Below, piece after piece: positions 10,112 to 19,538 of a stretch of 64,000 nucleotides of DNA (position 1 is the stretch's first letter; every line of letters begins with the position of its first letter). The notes under the pieces are model-generated. The model was not told the origin of the DNA. It saw only the letters and a list, made by a program, of their open reading frames with translations, and searched no databases. The DNA lies in NCBI GenBank assembly GCA_029561305.1, contig JAKQJG010000140.1:27421-91420 (forward strand), in the 5' to 3' direction. The position numbers and the translations under genes are program-made. This stretch comes from Bacteroidota bacterium (GTDB lineage: Bacteria; Bacteroidota; Bacteroidia; Chitinophagales; Chitinophagaceae).

Positions 10112-10119
10112 CAAAAATA
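10112..10119 (-). promoter_or_regulatory. Bacteroidota -7 promoter box (TATTTTTG)
   Basis: Exact TAnnTTTG on the minus strand, 26 bases upstream of the DUF4197 start codon. Confidence 0.55.
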
Positions 10120-10182
10120 ATGCCTTAGGGTTTACCAGCCTGTTTTGTTTTTCTACCTTTACCCACTTTAACAATTGCTTGT

Positions 10183-11316
10183 ATGCCACAATTATCTATT
10201 TGGGAGAAGGAAACATTTTTTGCGCCGCAGGATGTCATCATTGTAGGCAGTGGCTTTGTTGGCTTGTGGAGTGCCCTGAAACTGTTGGAGAAAGATCCTG
10301 CTCAAAAAATAACTATTCTTGAAAGAGGTATTATACCAACAGGCGCCAGTACACGAAATGCAGGCTTCAGTTGTTTTGGCAGCCCTTCTGAATTACTGCA
10401 CGATGTGGCTGCCGCAGGTGAAGAAAAAACCTTCCAGCTGGTATCGCTCCGGTACAAAGGTTTACTTCAAATAAGAAGATATTTTGCTGATAAAGAAATT
10501 GATTACGATGCTGCTGGCGGATTTGAGTGTTTTACAAACGACGCTGCAGACTGGATAGCCGTTGACAAAAATTTGAAATGGCTGAATGAAAAACTGCAAT
10601 CCATAACTGGTGAAGAAAAAACCTTCTGCAAGGCTGATGAAAAGCTGGAAGCAATGGGCTTTGCCGGTTTTGATCACATGATCGAAACAAAATTAGAGGG
10701 CGGTTTACATTCAGGCAAATTGGTAAAAGCTTTATTGCAGAAAGTACAAAACATGGGCGTGCAGGTGCTAACCAATATTGAAGTGAAAAAATTTTATACG
10801 AAAGAAGAAAGTATCATTATAGAAACTACCAATGAACTGAATTTTTGTGCCAGGCAGTTGCTCTTGTGCACCAATGCATTTACAAAAGAATTGTTACCAA
10901 CAGAAGACATCATCCCTAACCGGGGCCAGGTATTACTGACAAATGAAATTGACGTACTTAAGATAAAGGGAACTTTTCATTTTGATAAAGGCTTTTACTA
11001 TTTCCGCAACCTGGGCAACAGGCTGTTATTGGGTGGTGGAAGAAATAAGGCATTTGAAGAAGAAGAAACAACAACTATGACGACCACCCCCATGATTCAA
11101 AACGAATTAGAATCATTTATCAGGAAACATTTATTGCCGAACATTCCTTTCAGCATCACAGACAGGTGGAGCGGCATTATGGCGATGGGTTCAGAAAAAA
11201 TGCCAATAGTAAAAGCCATTGACAAAAATGTATTTTGTTGTGTTCGTATGAGTGGAATGGGTGTGGCGTTGGCACCGGTAGTCGCTGACCAGGTTGTTGA
11301 ATTAATGAAAAAGTAG
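10183..11316 (+). CDS. FAD-dependent oxidoreductase, DAO family
   Basis: A 377-residue flavoprotein. The dinucleotide-binding motif GSGFVG (residues 22-27) with ILERGIIPTGASTRNAG is the classical N-terminus of the D-amino-acid oxidase/glycine oxidase/gamma-glutamylputrescine oxidase group. The C-terminal GMGVALAPVVADQVVELM closes the FAD site. No signal peptide, so cytoplasmic. The substrate is likely an amine or amino acid, but cannot be read from sequence. Transcribed alone and convergent with the metalloprotease gene. Confidence 0.85.
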   Translation: MPQLSIWEKETFFAPQDVIIVGSGFVGLWSALKLLEKDPAQKITILERGIIPTGASTRNAGFSCFGSPSELLHDVAAAGEEKTFQLVSLRYKGLLQIRRYFADKEIDYDAAGGFECFTNDAADWIAVDKNLKWLNEKLQSITGEEKTFCKADEKLEAMGFAGFDHMIETKLEGGLHSGKLVKALLQKVQNMGVQVLTNIEVKKFYTKEESIIIETTNELNFCARQLLLCTNAFTKELLPTEDIIPNRGQVLLTNEIDVLKIKGTFHFDKGFYYFRNLGNRLLLGGGRNKAFEEEETTTMTTTPMIQNELESFIRKHLLPNIPFSITDRWSGIMAMGSEKMPIVKAIDKNVFCCVRMSGMGVALAPVVADQVVELMKK

Positions 11317-11343
11317 CCAGCCGGTTTTGAGTTTTCTTTCCAA

Positions 11344-12621
11344 CTATTGCTTGCTTATTTTCCTTGTAATGGTCTCACTTCCTTCGCCAATACGAACAAT
11401 ATAAATACCCCTCATTAAATGAGAAAGGCTCAATGTTGTTTTTTCTTTTGTTAACTCACCGCTCAGCACTTTTACTCCTGTGATGGAATAAACAGTAAAT
11501 GACTTTTTGATAAGCGCAGCAGCGGGTGTGTATTCAAGCGTTACAAAAGATGAAGCTGGGTTTGGATAAATTTTATAAACATCCTGCTTCACTGGCACTG
11601 GTGCAGCTACTGTATCCACGGCTACCGGTCCAGCCTGGACCAATGTACTGTCGCATGCAAAAGAAGCAAGGAAGTTGTTTCGGAAATTTCCTGTTGCAAA
11701 CAAGGCCCTCATTCTTTTCTTTTGCTCAACCGTAAACATATTCATACAGGCATCATCACTAAAATCCATAAAGTTCATGAACATATCGCCATCGGCTGTT
11801 TCAGAACATGCCGAAACAGTTGGAAAAGAAGGACAGCCAAAATTATAAGTTCTTTGTCTTGGTGTATCATCCGCTTCATCATCTCCACACTCAGTATCAC
11901 CCCAAATATGCTTTACGCCTAACCAGTGCCCTACTTCGTGAGTAAGTGTTCTTCCTTTATTAAACCTGGGGCGCAGGCTTCCAACGGTGCCGAATACATC
12001 AAAACCGATCACTACCCCATCCACGTTTGCGGGTGAGCCGGGTAAAGAAGCATAGCCCAAGGTCCTTCCACCTAAATTGCACACCCATATATTAAGGTAT
12101 TTTTTACTATCCCATGCATCATCGCCTCCTCTCATGTTGCTTTTCACTGCATCATCAGCAGAAAATACAGACATGCTGGTCTGTTTGCGGATGATACCTT
12201 TAGCCGGTCTTCCATCAGGCGCTACCTGGGCAAGACAAAAACGGATCCTTGCATCTGCAGCAACATTATCAAATACCAATGGCCTGTTAACCTTATCACT
12301 GTTCTGGTTACTAAAATCATTATTAAGCGCTGTTAGTTGCGATAGTATTTGTGTTTCGCTGATGTTTTGTTCCGGGGTGTTGTACACTACGTGGATAACT
12401 ACAGGAATATTGATCAGTTCATTAGCGGAAGTATCCCTGCGGGCAACCAGCCTGTTTTGCTCTAATGTCTTTTTTATTTGAAGTGCTGCCGCCTGGATGG
12501 ATTGTGCAACAGCAGGATTATTTTGAACCAGTTGAGTTTTATATGCTTCGGAACCGCAGTTGCGCTGCGCCTGCAGTGAGCAGGAAAGTGTAAGTAGTAA
12601 TATGCCTGTAAGTGTTTTCAT
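11344..12621 (-). CDS. Secreted pappalysin-like zinc metalloprotease (M43B) with T9SS sorting domain
   Basis: 425 residues from the ATG at 12621. This start opens a good signal peptide (1-18, cut before Gln19); longer in-frame extension is not hydrophobic. Zinc motif HEVGHWLGVKH (His228, Glu229, His232, His238), followed by a Met-turn region (MNFMDFSDDACMNMF). These are the marks of M43B cytophagalysin/pappalysin enzymes. The last 75 residues carry KIYPNPASSFVTLEY and end in a T9SS type A domain, so the enzyme should be secreted and surface-linked or released. Likely job: degradation of extracellular protein. Confidence 0.9.
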   Translation of the reverse strand: MKTLTGILLLTLSCSLQAQRNCGSEAYKTQLVQNNPAVAQSIQAAALQIKKTLEQNRLVARRDTSANELINIPVVIHVVYNTPEQNISETQILSQLTALNNDFSNQNSDKVNRPLVFDNVAADARIRFCLAQVAPDGRPAKGIIRKQTSMSVFSADDAVKSNMRGGDDAWDSKKYLNIWVCNLGGRTLGYASLPGSPANVDGVVIGFDVFGTVGSLRPRFNKGRTLTHEVGHWLGVKHIWGDTECGDDEADDTPRQRTYNFGCPSFPTVSACSETADGDMFMNFMDFSDDACMNMFTVEQKKRMRALFATGNFRNNFLASFACDSTLVQAGPVAVDTVAAPVPVKQDVYKIYPNPASSFVTLEYTPAAALIKKSFTVYSITGVKVLSGELTKEKTTLSLSHLMRGIYIVRIGEGSETITRKISKQ

Positions 12622-13006
12622 AAAATCTGAATTGGAGTACCTGTTTGTGTACCCTTTTGAATTCAGTATTAGTGCCAGAGTGCGGAATGCAGTACCAGCA
12701 GGCATTTCAGCGGATTGGAGACAGCCAGCTATTCCCAAATATGGAAAATAGCAGTGTTTTGGTGCAAAAAATGGATGATTTTATGCAGTTTTACAACGGG
12801 ATACGGGGATCTACCTGGCGAAATGGCCACACAAATAAGTAATAATTCTTAAGAGGAATTGGAGTCAGGTTCCCTGAATGGTAAGCTTAGTGATGAGGAT
12901 ATTACTAATTCAGAGACCCTGCAATTAAGTAAAAAAATGCAGAAGCGCCAAAACAGAATTTGCAATCTTTTACAAATGCGTTTAGGGCTGGTGTGAATCC
13001 CTTTGC

Positions 13007-13014
13007 TACATTTG
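13007..13014 (+). promoter_or_regulatory. Bacteroidota -7 promoter box (TACATTTG)
   Basis: Exact TAnnTTTG, 19 bases before the ATG of the glutaminyl cyclase gene. It supports the start at 13033 rather than upstream in-frame codons that would fall inside the promoter. Confidence 0.6.
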
Positions 13015-13032
13015 CCGGCAAATAAAATATTG

Positions 13033-13866
13033 ATGAATCGATCATTTACGTTCTTATTAGTTACTGCTTTATTTTTTTCCTGCAACGACCCTGTTAAAAA
13101 AGGTGCAGACGAACAAGCAACGCCTTCTACCACTAACACTGGTATACCTGCACCTCCCATGTTGTCGGCTGTGCTGATTGCAGAATATCCGCACGATACC
13201 GGCGCATTTACGGAAGGCTTGCAAATTCATGATGGAAAATTGTATGAAGGTACCGGGGAAGAAAAAAAGACCTTTATTCAAATCACCGACATCAAGACAG
13301 GAAGTGTTTTACAGAAACATCCAGTGAAAGACCCTGCGATATTTGGAGAAGGGATCAGTGTTTTTAAAGACAAGCTCTACCAACTTACCTATCAAAATAA
13401 CATTGCGCTGATTTACGATTTGAAAGATCTTTCGAAACCATTAAAAACCTTTCCCTGGCAGGGAGAAGGCTGGGGCATGACGAATAACGGATCAGAATTG
13501 ATCATAAGTGATGGAAAGGAAGCCGGCAACTTATATTTTGTAAATCCTGAAAACTTCCGTGTATCTCACATTATACAGGTAAGGGATAACAATGGACCTG
13601 TTAACTATGTTAATGAACTGGAGTATATTGAAGGTTTTATTTATGCCAATGTTTGGGGCACCACACAAATAATAAAAATTGATCCTTCCAACGGGCAGGT
13701 AATTGGTAAAATAGAAACGGCTGACATGCTCCGGTCGTTCTACTCTTCTTACCCCATCAGGCCAATGGAAAATGTATTGAACGGCATCGCCTACGACAGT
13801 ACAACTAAGAAGATATACATAACCGGGAAAAACTGGCCAAAGTTGTTTGAGATAAGGTTGAATTAG
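13033..13866 (+). CDS. Glutaminyl-peptide cyclotransferase, lipoprotein
   Basis: A 277-residue enzyme of the plant/bacterial-type glutamine cyclotransferase family (five-bladed propeller). It converts N-terminal Gln to pyroglutamate. The lipobox LFFSC places Cys17 as the lipidated residue, so it acts in the periplasm on a membrane anchor. Family stretches are FTEGLQIHDGKLYEGTG, WGMTNNGSELIISDG, YVNELEYIEGFIYANVW and VLNGIAYDSTTKKIYITGK. It fits the many preproteins in this window whose mature N-terminus is Gln. Terminator at 13947-13975 is shared with the convergent LolA-like gene. Confidence 0.9.
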   Translation: MNRSFTFLLVTALFFSCNDPVKKGADEQATPSTTNTGIPAPPMLSAVLIAEYPHDTGAFTEGLQIHDGKLYEGTGEEKKTFIQITDIKTGSVLQKHPVKDPAIFGEGISVFKDKLYQLTYQNNIALIYDLKDLSKPLKTFPWQGEGWGMTNNGSELIISDGKEAGNLYFVNPENFRVSHIIQVRDNNGPVNYVNELEYIEGFIYANVWGTTQIIKIDPSNGQVIGKIETADMLRSFYSSYPIRPMENVLNGIAYDSTTKKIYITGKNWPKLFEIRLN

Positions 13867-13946
13867 CATAGATGCAGAAAAGTGACCTAGGAGGAAAGCG
13901 CTTATACTTACCTTTTGTCGCCCCGTTTTTTGAAATCAGTGCATAG

Positions 13947-13975
13947 AAAAAGGCGAAGCAATTACTTCGCCTTTT
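13947..13975. terminator. Bidirectional rho-independent terminator
   Basis: Stem AGGCGAAG (13951-13958) with CTTCGCCT (13965-13972), extended by A-T pairs on each side, giving a U-run in both directions. It lies between the convergent glutaminyl cyclase and LolA-like genes. Confidence 0.9.
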
Positions 13976-13993
13976 CAAATCATTGGTTTATAA

Positions 13994-14662
13994 TTATCTC
14001 AAATCAACAACCTCTACACCGGGATATTTTTTAGCATCAAATACAAACTGTGCATCGGTAATGTTAGCATTGCCGTTAAGCTTGCTTACCGTGTAGTTAT
14101 AGCGGTTACCAGCTTTCTCAAACAGTTTGGCGCCATTGAGTGTTTTCGATGCTTTATCAATATACAAAAGCACTTTAAAGAAAGGCTTTGCTTTGTCAAT
14201 TGGTGTAAGTTCTATCTCTTGTACAGTTTTTCCTTTTACGATTTTTTCACCATTCAGTTTATATAAGAAATCTTTATCGTAAAAATTGGTGAACAATTTT
14301 TGTGGTGTGATAGCATTGGCCGTTGGGTCAACTTTAGTAATGGTTACTTCGTTGGCTGATTTATCATAAGTGCTCACATTACTTCCATCGGAGAATATCT
14401 CCTGCCCGGTAATACTGATACGGTATTTACTTCCCTTCATATACACTGTACCTGATTTGTTGCCCAGCACTTTGCCTGCAGAGTTTTCAATACTCAATGA
14501 AAATTTTGCCTGTACAGACTTAAATGTTTTAAATTTTGCACTTACGGCATCCAGTACCGTCTTAGCTTCAGGATCGTTATTGCCCATACCAGGCTTTGGC
14601 TGTGCCATTGAAACAGTAAATACAGCAACGATCAGCACTAAAAAAGTAATAATTTTCTTCAT
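13994..14662 (-). CDS. lolA: LolA-like outer-membrane lipoprotein carrier
   Basis: A 222-residue periplasmic protein. Signal peptide 1-20, cut before Gln21 (SMA/Q). The segment KTVLDAVSAKFKTFKSVQAKF and the following half-barrel strands (GTVYMKGSKYRI, FSDGSNVSTYD, IELTPIDKAKPFFKVLLYID) match the LolA/LppX fold that shuttles lipoproteins to the outer membrane. The exact role in Bacteroidota is by analogy. Own promoter box at 14697-14704. Confidence 0.82.
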   Translation of the reverse strand: MKKIITFLVLIVAVFTVSMAQPKPGMGNNDPEAKTVLDAVSAKFKTFKSVQAKFSLSIENSAGKVLGNKSGTVYMKGSKYRISITGQEIFSDGSNVSTYDKSANEVTITKVDPTANAITPQKLFTNFYDKDFLYKLNGEKIVKGKTVQEIELTPIDKAKPFFKVLLYIDKASKTLNGAKLFEKAGNRYNYTVSKLNGNANITDAQFVFDAKKYPGVEVVDLR

Positions 14663-14696
14663 TTCCAGGTTTTAATTTTCGTTTATAAAGGCGGCG

Positions 14697-14704
14697 CAAA
14701 TATA
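14697..14704 (-). promoter_or_regulatory. Bacteroidota -7 promoter box (TATATTTG)
   Basis: Exact TAnnTTTG on the minus strand, about 35 bases upstream of the LolA-like start codon. Confidence 0.55.
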
Positions 14705-14899
14705 CATGTTTAGAGGGGTATGGAGAAAGGAGGTTTAACCGGCCCATTTAAAGAACTGTTAATGTATCCCGCCAGGTGAATAAAAACAGCCATTTAAGTC
14801 ACTCAATAAAAAGCTTTGCCTATTTTGCATCCACTTCAACTTAAACCACGGCAACTCCGCTATTGATTCAGTTTTACTAAATCAAACACAACTCATTTA

Positions 14900-16096
14900 A
14901 TGGAAAAGAACATTGCTATTGCGCAAAGGGAGCAATATACTCCTTCGCCATTCACTCATTTTTTATGGTGGTTGTCAACTGCAGAAAAAGAATTACTGGC
15001 CGATGCCGTTATTGACCGGAACCGGTACAAGATCATCGGTATGACCGTATTGGCCACCTGGGCATTTGCCACCCTTGCCTGGACCTACTTTTTCAGCACG
15101 GTGACCGGTGACAGCTGGATGGCCTGGCCCCTGGGTTTTTTTATGGGATTTATCATTCTGACGATTGACCGGGCCCTGATAAAGGGCATTAACAAACAAA
15201 ACAAGAACCGCTTGCTGCCATTGCTGTTCAGGGGAATGCTGGCTGTTACTATCGGCACTTTTATGGCACAGCCTGCCTTGTTGTATATGTTTAAAAAAGA
15301 AATAAAACTGCAGACAGCTTATGATGACGAGCAGAAAAAAATAAACAACAGCTACCTGCTGGATTCCTTGTACAAAACGAACAAAACGGAACTGCTTGCA
15401 GAAAAAACAGGTTTGCAAAATGAATTGCGCCTGCAAATGGACGCTGTATCAAAGGCCAGGGAGAATTTTTTGGCCGAAGCCGATGGCAGTGGCGGTACTG
15501 GCAAAGTGGGTATTGAAAAAATAGCGCTGGCAAAAAAGCAGGAATATGAAAAGCTGGACGCAGCATATAAACAACAGTTGTTACTACAGCAGCCTACAAT
15601 AGACAGAATTGATGCAGCACTGAAGGATATTGACAATAAAACTAAACAGGAACAACAGGCTTATGCAGCAAATTTCAATGATGGTTTTCTCACACAGATA
15701 GAAGCCCTCAATAATTTGATAAAGACAAATAGTGCTTTACAAACAAGGTATTACCTCCTGGTGGCCATTTTGCTATTGATAGAACTGATGCCCGTTATTG
15801 CCAAAACCTTATTACCGGCCGGCACTTATGATGAAAAAGTGTTGTTAAGGGAAGAACTGGAAATAGAAATGGCGAAAGGAAATATACGGAGAGAACAGGA
15901 GTTGAAAGAACTGTACAACAGTCTTGCTTTGCAGCACGACAAAGAAACGATCAACGTATTTTTTAATATCACCAAAGAAGACAGGGAAGAAAAGATGAGA
16001 CAGTTTAGTAATAAATGGAAAACAGAAAACAATCAAACCTTTGACGGAATGTGGGAAAAAATGAAAAAAGAAATCCTGACCAAACAGGAGAACTGA
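14900..16096 (+). CDS. DUF4407 domain-containing membrane protein
   Basis: 398 residues. Three hydrophobic segments near the N-terminus (about 46-68, 73-92, 106-130), a long Lys/Glu/Gln-rich coiled coil (about 135-270), another membrane segment (about 282-305) and a charged cytoplasmic tail. The start FLWWLSTAEKELL and IDRALIKGI match DUF4407, a Bacteroidota-rich family of unknown function. Transcribed alone. No terminator of quality was found; a weak hairpin with a G-U pair is near 16131-16156. Confidence 0.85.
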   Translation: MEKNIAIAQREQYTPSPFTHFLWWLSTAEKELLADAVIDRNRYKIIGMTVLATWAFATLAWTYFFSTVTGDSWMAWPLGFFMGFIILTIDRALIKGINKQNKNRLLPLLFRGMLAVTIGTFMAQPALLYMFKKEIKLQTAYDDEQKKINNSYLLDSLYKTNKTELLAEKTGLQNELRLQMDAVSKARENFLAEADGSGGTGKVGIEKIALAKKQEYEKLDAAYKQQLLLQQPTIDRIDAALKDIDNKTKQEQQAYAANFNDGFLTQIEALNNLIKTNSALQTRYYLLVAILLLIELMPVIAKTLLPAGTYDEKVLLREELEIEMAKGNIRREQELKELYNSLALQHDKETINVFFNITKEDREEKMRQFSNKWKTENNQTFDGMWEKMKKEILTKQEN

Positions 16097-16167
16097 TGTT
16101 GATTTACCGGCTGTTGTATCGTCAAATATAAACGACCGTTTTTTCAGCGGTTGTTCTATTTATCTTA

Positions 16168-17385
16168 TTAAGTTGAAGTTTGCATTGCCTCAGGTCCCTT
16201 TGTGTTATCAGCAGCAGGTTTTTTAGCCCCATTGTACCCTACTTTTAATTTGCTCAATGGCTTTTCAATAAACTTTGCTGAAAGTGAAGCAATGATGATC
16301 ACGCAGATACAATAGGTAATAAAGGATCCAACCTCGGAGGTAACGGCCATCTCCCACCAATCGATCGGCTTTTTAAACCTGGCTAAAAAGCCTGCATGGT
16401 TTGCCTCAAAATAATGAGATACCATCCGGTAAAGCCGCCAAAAAATGATGGGTACCAGCAGGTGATACAGGTAAATACCATAACTGATCCGGCCTACATA
16501 CAGTACTTTTTTATTCACCAGGAATTTTCCAAACCAATTATTATAACCCTTCAGCGCCCCTTCGATCAATGAAAATGAAATGATGGAGAAAAACAGCCTG
16601 TTGAATATAAAACCATAGTAATCTGATTTACTAACCAGGATAGGTATGGCCAATACAATGGAGCCAATTAAAGCAATCCTGATCCACTTTGTTATCAACA
16701 GTTTTTCTTTTTCGGTAGCCAAGGTATATTTATAGGCCATGATGCCGCCAATGGCAAATGCATCTGCACAATACTCCGTCAATATCTGCTGCGATATTAA
16801 AACAGGATGATAAAAAACAGCCCTGGTGGCAACGGAAGCTGCAATGATTAAGAGCAATGTCTTTAAAAAATGACGCTTAGGAATGAACAGGATGACAAAG
16901 GGCCAAAAAATATAAAACTGTTCTTCCACTGCCAATGTCCATAAATGTGCCGTAACCCTGTTGTATTCCTGTGTTTCAAACAGCCGGTAGTTACTTAAGT
17001 AAGAAAAATACCATTCGGCATGCTCTTTTACTTCTGCAGTGATGTTTGGAATAAGTAACAAAGCCAATAAATAAAGATAATAAGGAGGAAAGATCCTGAT
17101 GGTACGACGGAGCAAAAACACGAGTATCACTTTTGGCCTTGCAATACCCAACTGTTCGCCTTTTGCTTTTGCCGATATGAGTATCCTTGTAATTAGATAA
17201 CTGCTTAGCACAAAAAAGAAATTAATCCATTTACCACCACCCACAAACTCAGCCGCAGCACTATGGTGAAATGTCGGTAACCAATGATAACACACTACAA
17301 AAAAAACGGCAATAAACCGCAACCCGTCAAATTGCGGATTGTACTTTAGAATGGACCCAGCGTTATTCGTTTGTTCGATTCCCAT
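16168..17385 (-). CDS. Acyltransferase family 3 membrane protein (OafA/YrhL-like)
   Basis: 405 residues with about ten membrane segments. The N-terminal FDGLRFIAVFFVVCYHW is the acyltransferase-3 signature, with the catalytic His in CYHW, and RRTIRIFPPYYLY is the conserved Arg motif. These enzymes put acetyl or other acyl groups on extracytoplasmic sugars such as O-antigen or exopolysaccharide. No glycan cluster is next to it, so the acceptor is unknown. No SGNH domain is fused. Confidence 0.88.
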   Translation of the reverse strand: MGIEQTNNAGSILKYNPQFDGLRFIAVFFVVCYHWLPTFHHSAAAEFVGGGKWINFFFVLSSYLITRILISAKAKGEQLGIARPKVILVFLLRRTIRIFPPYYLYLLALLLIPNITAEVKEHAEWYFSYLSNYRLFETQEYNRVTAHLWTLAVEEQFYIFWPFVILFIPKRHFLKTLLLIIAASVATRAVFYHPVLISQQILTEYCADAFAIGGIMAYKYTLATEKEKLLITKWIRIALIGSIVLAIPILVSKSDYYGFIFNRLFFSIISFSLIEGALKGYNNWFGKFLVNKKVLYVGRISYGIYLYHLLVPIIFWRLYRMVSHYFEANHAGFLARFKKPIDWWEMAVTSEVGSFITYCICVIIIASLSAKFIEKPLSKLKVGYNGAKKPAADNTKGPEAMQTST

Positions 17386-17670
17386 TACAGATACTTAAAC
17401 AAGGCAGAACGTAAAAATAGGAATATATATTGTTTATAGACGGGGCAGGGGAAATAAACGAGGTGGCCACTGTCCGCTCTTTTATTCAACCCTTGTTCAT
17501 AAACGGATTCTGCTTAAATCAGAAAAAACTGCTTAGCATCGCAAAAAACCTTTATTACAATATGAAAAGCCTCCTGCTGTTTTTGATGTTTTTGCCTGTT
17601 ACCTATGCAACTGTTACTGTAAGCCAGGGATTTTCGTTGAGAGTTACCGGCACGGGACAGTAAGTAAAAC

Positions 17671-18129
17671 TTATCTTTTACCAAACAGCTTATCAATATC
17701 TTTTTCTGAAAGATTTATATATCCTTCCCTGGTAGTAAGCCTTACGCCATGCTTTGCAATCAGCGTGCAATGCTGCAGGTTCACACCGGCATTACCTAAC
17801 GTAAACGTCTGCATGTAATCCTTATTTTTCCGGTTGTTGTCATCAAAAAATGACTTTAGCAATTGATAGAATTGAGCGCATGCGTTTCCGGTTGCTTTAA
17901 ATTTGAGTGAAAAATAATTTACTTCCTGTTGCTTTTTAAAATCTTTCATTAACAGGAAATAAGTGGTATCACTGCCGTCAATGCTGTATTCCAGTTTAGC
18001 TATCAGTGTACCAATTGACTTTACTTGTCCTACAGGATACCAGTCGGCTTTATCTGCCATAGTTATTTGTGCAGCAAGGGAGTTTGCTGCAAAGAACAAT
18101 AGAACGCTGGTGATCGTTTTTAACAGCAT
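17671..18129 (-). CDS. Small exported protein of unknown function
   Basis: 152 residues from ATG 18129, which opens a signal peptide (1-20) with predicted cut before Gln21 (LAA/Q). The upstream in-frame extension lacks signal features. The mature part is a mixed alpha/beta domain with two Cys; the end (TREGYINLSEKDIDKLFGKR) is charged. No family recognised. Probably periplasmic. The 285 bp upstream of the acyltransferase start and downstream of this gene (17386-17670) hold no convincing gene. Confidence 0.7.
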   Translation of the reverse strand: MLLKTITSVLLFFAANSLAAQITMADKADWYPVGQVKSIGTLIAKLEYSIDGSDTTYFLLMKDFKKQQEVNYFSLKFKATGNACAQFYQLLKSFFDDNNRKNKDYMQTFTLGNAGVNLQHCTLIAKHGVRLTTREGYINLSEKDIDKLFGKR

Positions 18130-18354
18130 TAAAAGTTGTTTTGTGGAAACAAAATTGCAAAAACCCGGTGACAATTGCAATAACGAAAATGGGTGACAGG
18201 GAACAACCTTCAAAAAGGGTGGCTAACCTTTTAATAAAGCCCGGGCTGCTGATTTCCCGGTAATTTAAAGAATCAATAATCCTGCATAATGGTACAAAGG
18301 CTGGCAACCCTAAAAATTGAAATGCCGGTCCACTGTTCAATCAACCGAAAAACG

Positions 18355-18362
18355 TATTTTTG
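18355..18362 (+). promoter_or_regulatory. Bacteroidota -7 promoter box (TATTTTTG)
   Basis: Exact TAnnTTTG, 16 bases before the ATG of the T9SS protein gene at 18379. Confidence 0.55.
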
Positions 18363-18378
18363 ATTTAACCAATCAGCT

Positions 18379-19524
18379 ATGAAGAAATCCATATTCACTT
18401 TTACAGTTGTTATAACACTCATCAATCTGCATGCTCAAAACCTGGTAATTAATCCCGATGCTGAAAGTTTGCCAAGAGGAACCGGATGGACAGTACTAAG
18501 CCAGGGTGCCCTAACCTGTTTGCTGGTACCGACTAATAATATGGTGAACTGGACGATGAAACCAAATGGCACCGCCAATTATCCTTACGATCACACAACA
18601 GGAGCCACTGGAGGCACCGTGTTTTTCCCGGGCTGCGATACTTATTTTACCGGTCCATTTGAACTGGAGCAAATTATTGATGTATCCGCCGACAGCAGCA
18701 GCATAGATGCTGGCAGCCAGTTATATGATTTTAGTGGTTACATCCAGACGCCCGTATCCAATCAAACCGATATCGGAAGATTTGTGGTTGATTTTATGAA
18801 CAGCGCCAACACAATATTAGGTGCCAGCTATAGAAGTGACTGGCAGTCTAACTTTGATGGTTCCGGAACTGCCTGGCAACAACATTCCAATACCAGGACT
18901 GCGCCTGCCGGCACCAGGAAGGTGCGGATCAAACTGCAGACGCAGCTGTATATTAACCAACCGGCAATCAATGTATATTTTGATGACATTAGCTTTAGCA
19001 AAACTTCCGTTGTGCCAGCCGGGTTAATTGCGTTTACAGGTAACAGTAATGGCAACGAATCCAACTTGCAATGGCAACTGGCGGAACCTGTGCTGTACAC
19101 TAAAATTGAATTAGAAAGAAGTACGGACGGCGCTCACTTCAACCGGTTAGCAACATTGTCAGCAGGTTCGGCTGGAAAGTTTAAAGATATCCCAACAGCA
19201 GAAAAAAACTATTACCGGCTGAAGTTTTCCCATGCGGATGGCAGCAGCAGCTATAGTCATATAATAACTATAAAACTGAAACAACAACCAATTACCATTT
19301 CTATTTCGCCTAACCCTGCCCGTGATGTTCTGAATATAACCGGCATAAGCTGTCCGGGTAATATTTCTCTTATCAACAGTAGTGGAATCATAGTGCTTAC
19401 TGCAGGTGTAAACAGCCCGGCAGCCAGGCTTGATATAGCCAAACTGCCACAGGGCCTGTACATTGCCCGGTACAGTTGCAACGGAAACACCATCAATACA
19501 AAATTGCTGGTATCCCGCCAGTAA
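18379..19524 (+). CDS. Secreted T9SS cargo with carbohydrate-binding-like domain
   Basis: 381 residues. Signal peptide 1-19, cut before Gln20 (LHA/Q). Residues about 20-210 form a jelly-roll-like domain starting NLVINPDAES, a usual opening of CBM4/CBM-like or DUF642-like modules, with VYFDDISF at its end. A fibronectin-III-like module follows (LQWQLAEPVLYTKIELERS), similar in plan to that of the giant protein at 1525-6720. The C-terminus has ISISPNPARDVLNITG and the T9SS type A fold. No catalytic motif was seen. Likely a surface binding protein. Confidence 0.82.
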   Translation: MKKSIFTFTVVITLINLHAQNLVINPDAESLPRGTGWTVLSQGALTCLLVPTNNMVNWTMKPNGTANYPYDHTTGATGGTVFFPGCDTYFTGPFELEQIIDVSADSSSIDAGSQLYDFSGYIQTPVSNQTDIGRFVVDFMNSANTILGASYRSDWQSNFDGSGTAWQQHSNTRTAPAGTRKVRIKLQTQLYINQPAINVYFDDISFSKTSVVPAGLIAFTGNSNGNESNLQWQLAEPVLYTKIELERSTDGAHFNRLATLSAGSAGKFKDIPTAEKNYYRLKFSHADGSSSYSHIITIKLKQQPITISISPNPARDVLNITGISCPGNISLINSSGIIVLTAGVNSPAARLDIAKLPQGLYIARYSCNGNTINTKLLVSRQ

Positions 19525-19538
19525 GGCTGTTGATCTGA

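Noticed and set aside
16131-16156. Terminator of the DUF4407 gene
   Set aside because: Stem has a G-U pair, large T-rich loop and no clean U-run.
17430-17663. Plus-strand frame of 77 codons, with an inner ATG at 17562 giving a signal-like 33-residue peptide
   Set aside because: No conserved features, no terminator, and the mature part would be about 15 residues. Not enough to call a gene.
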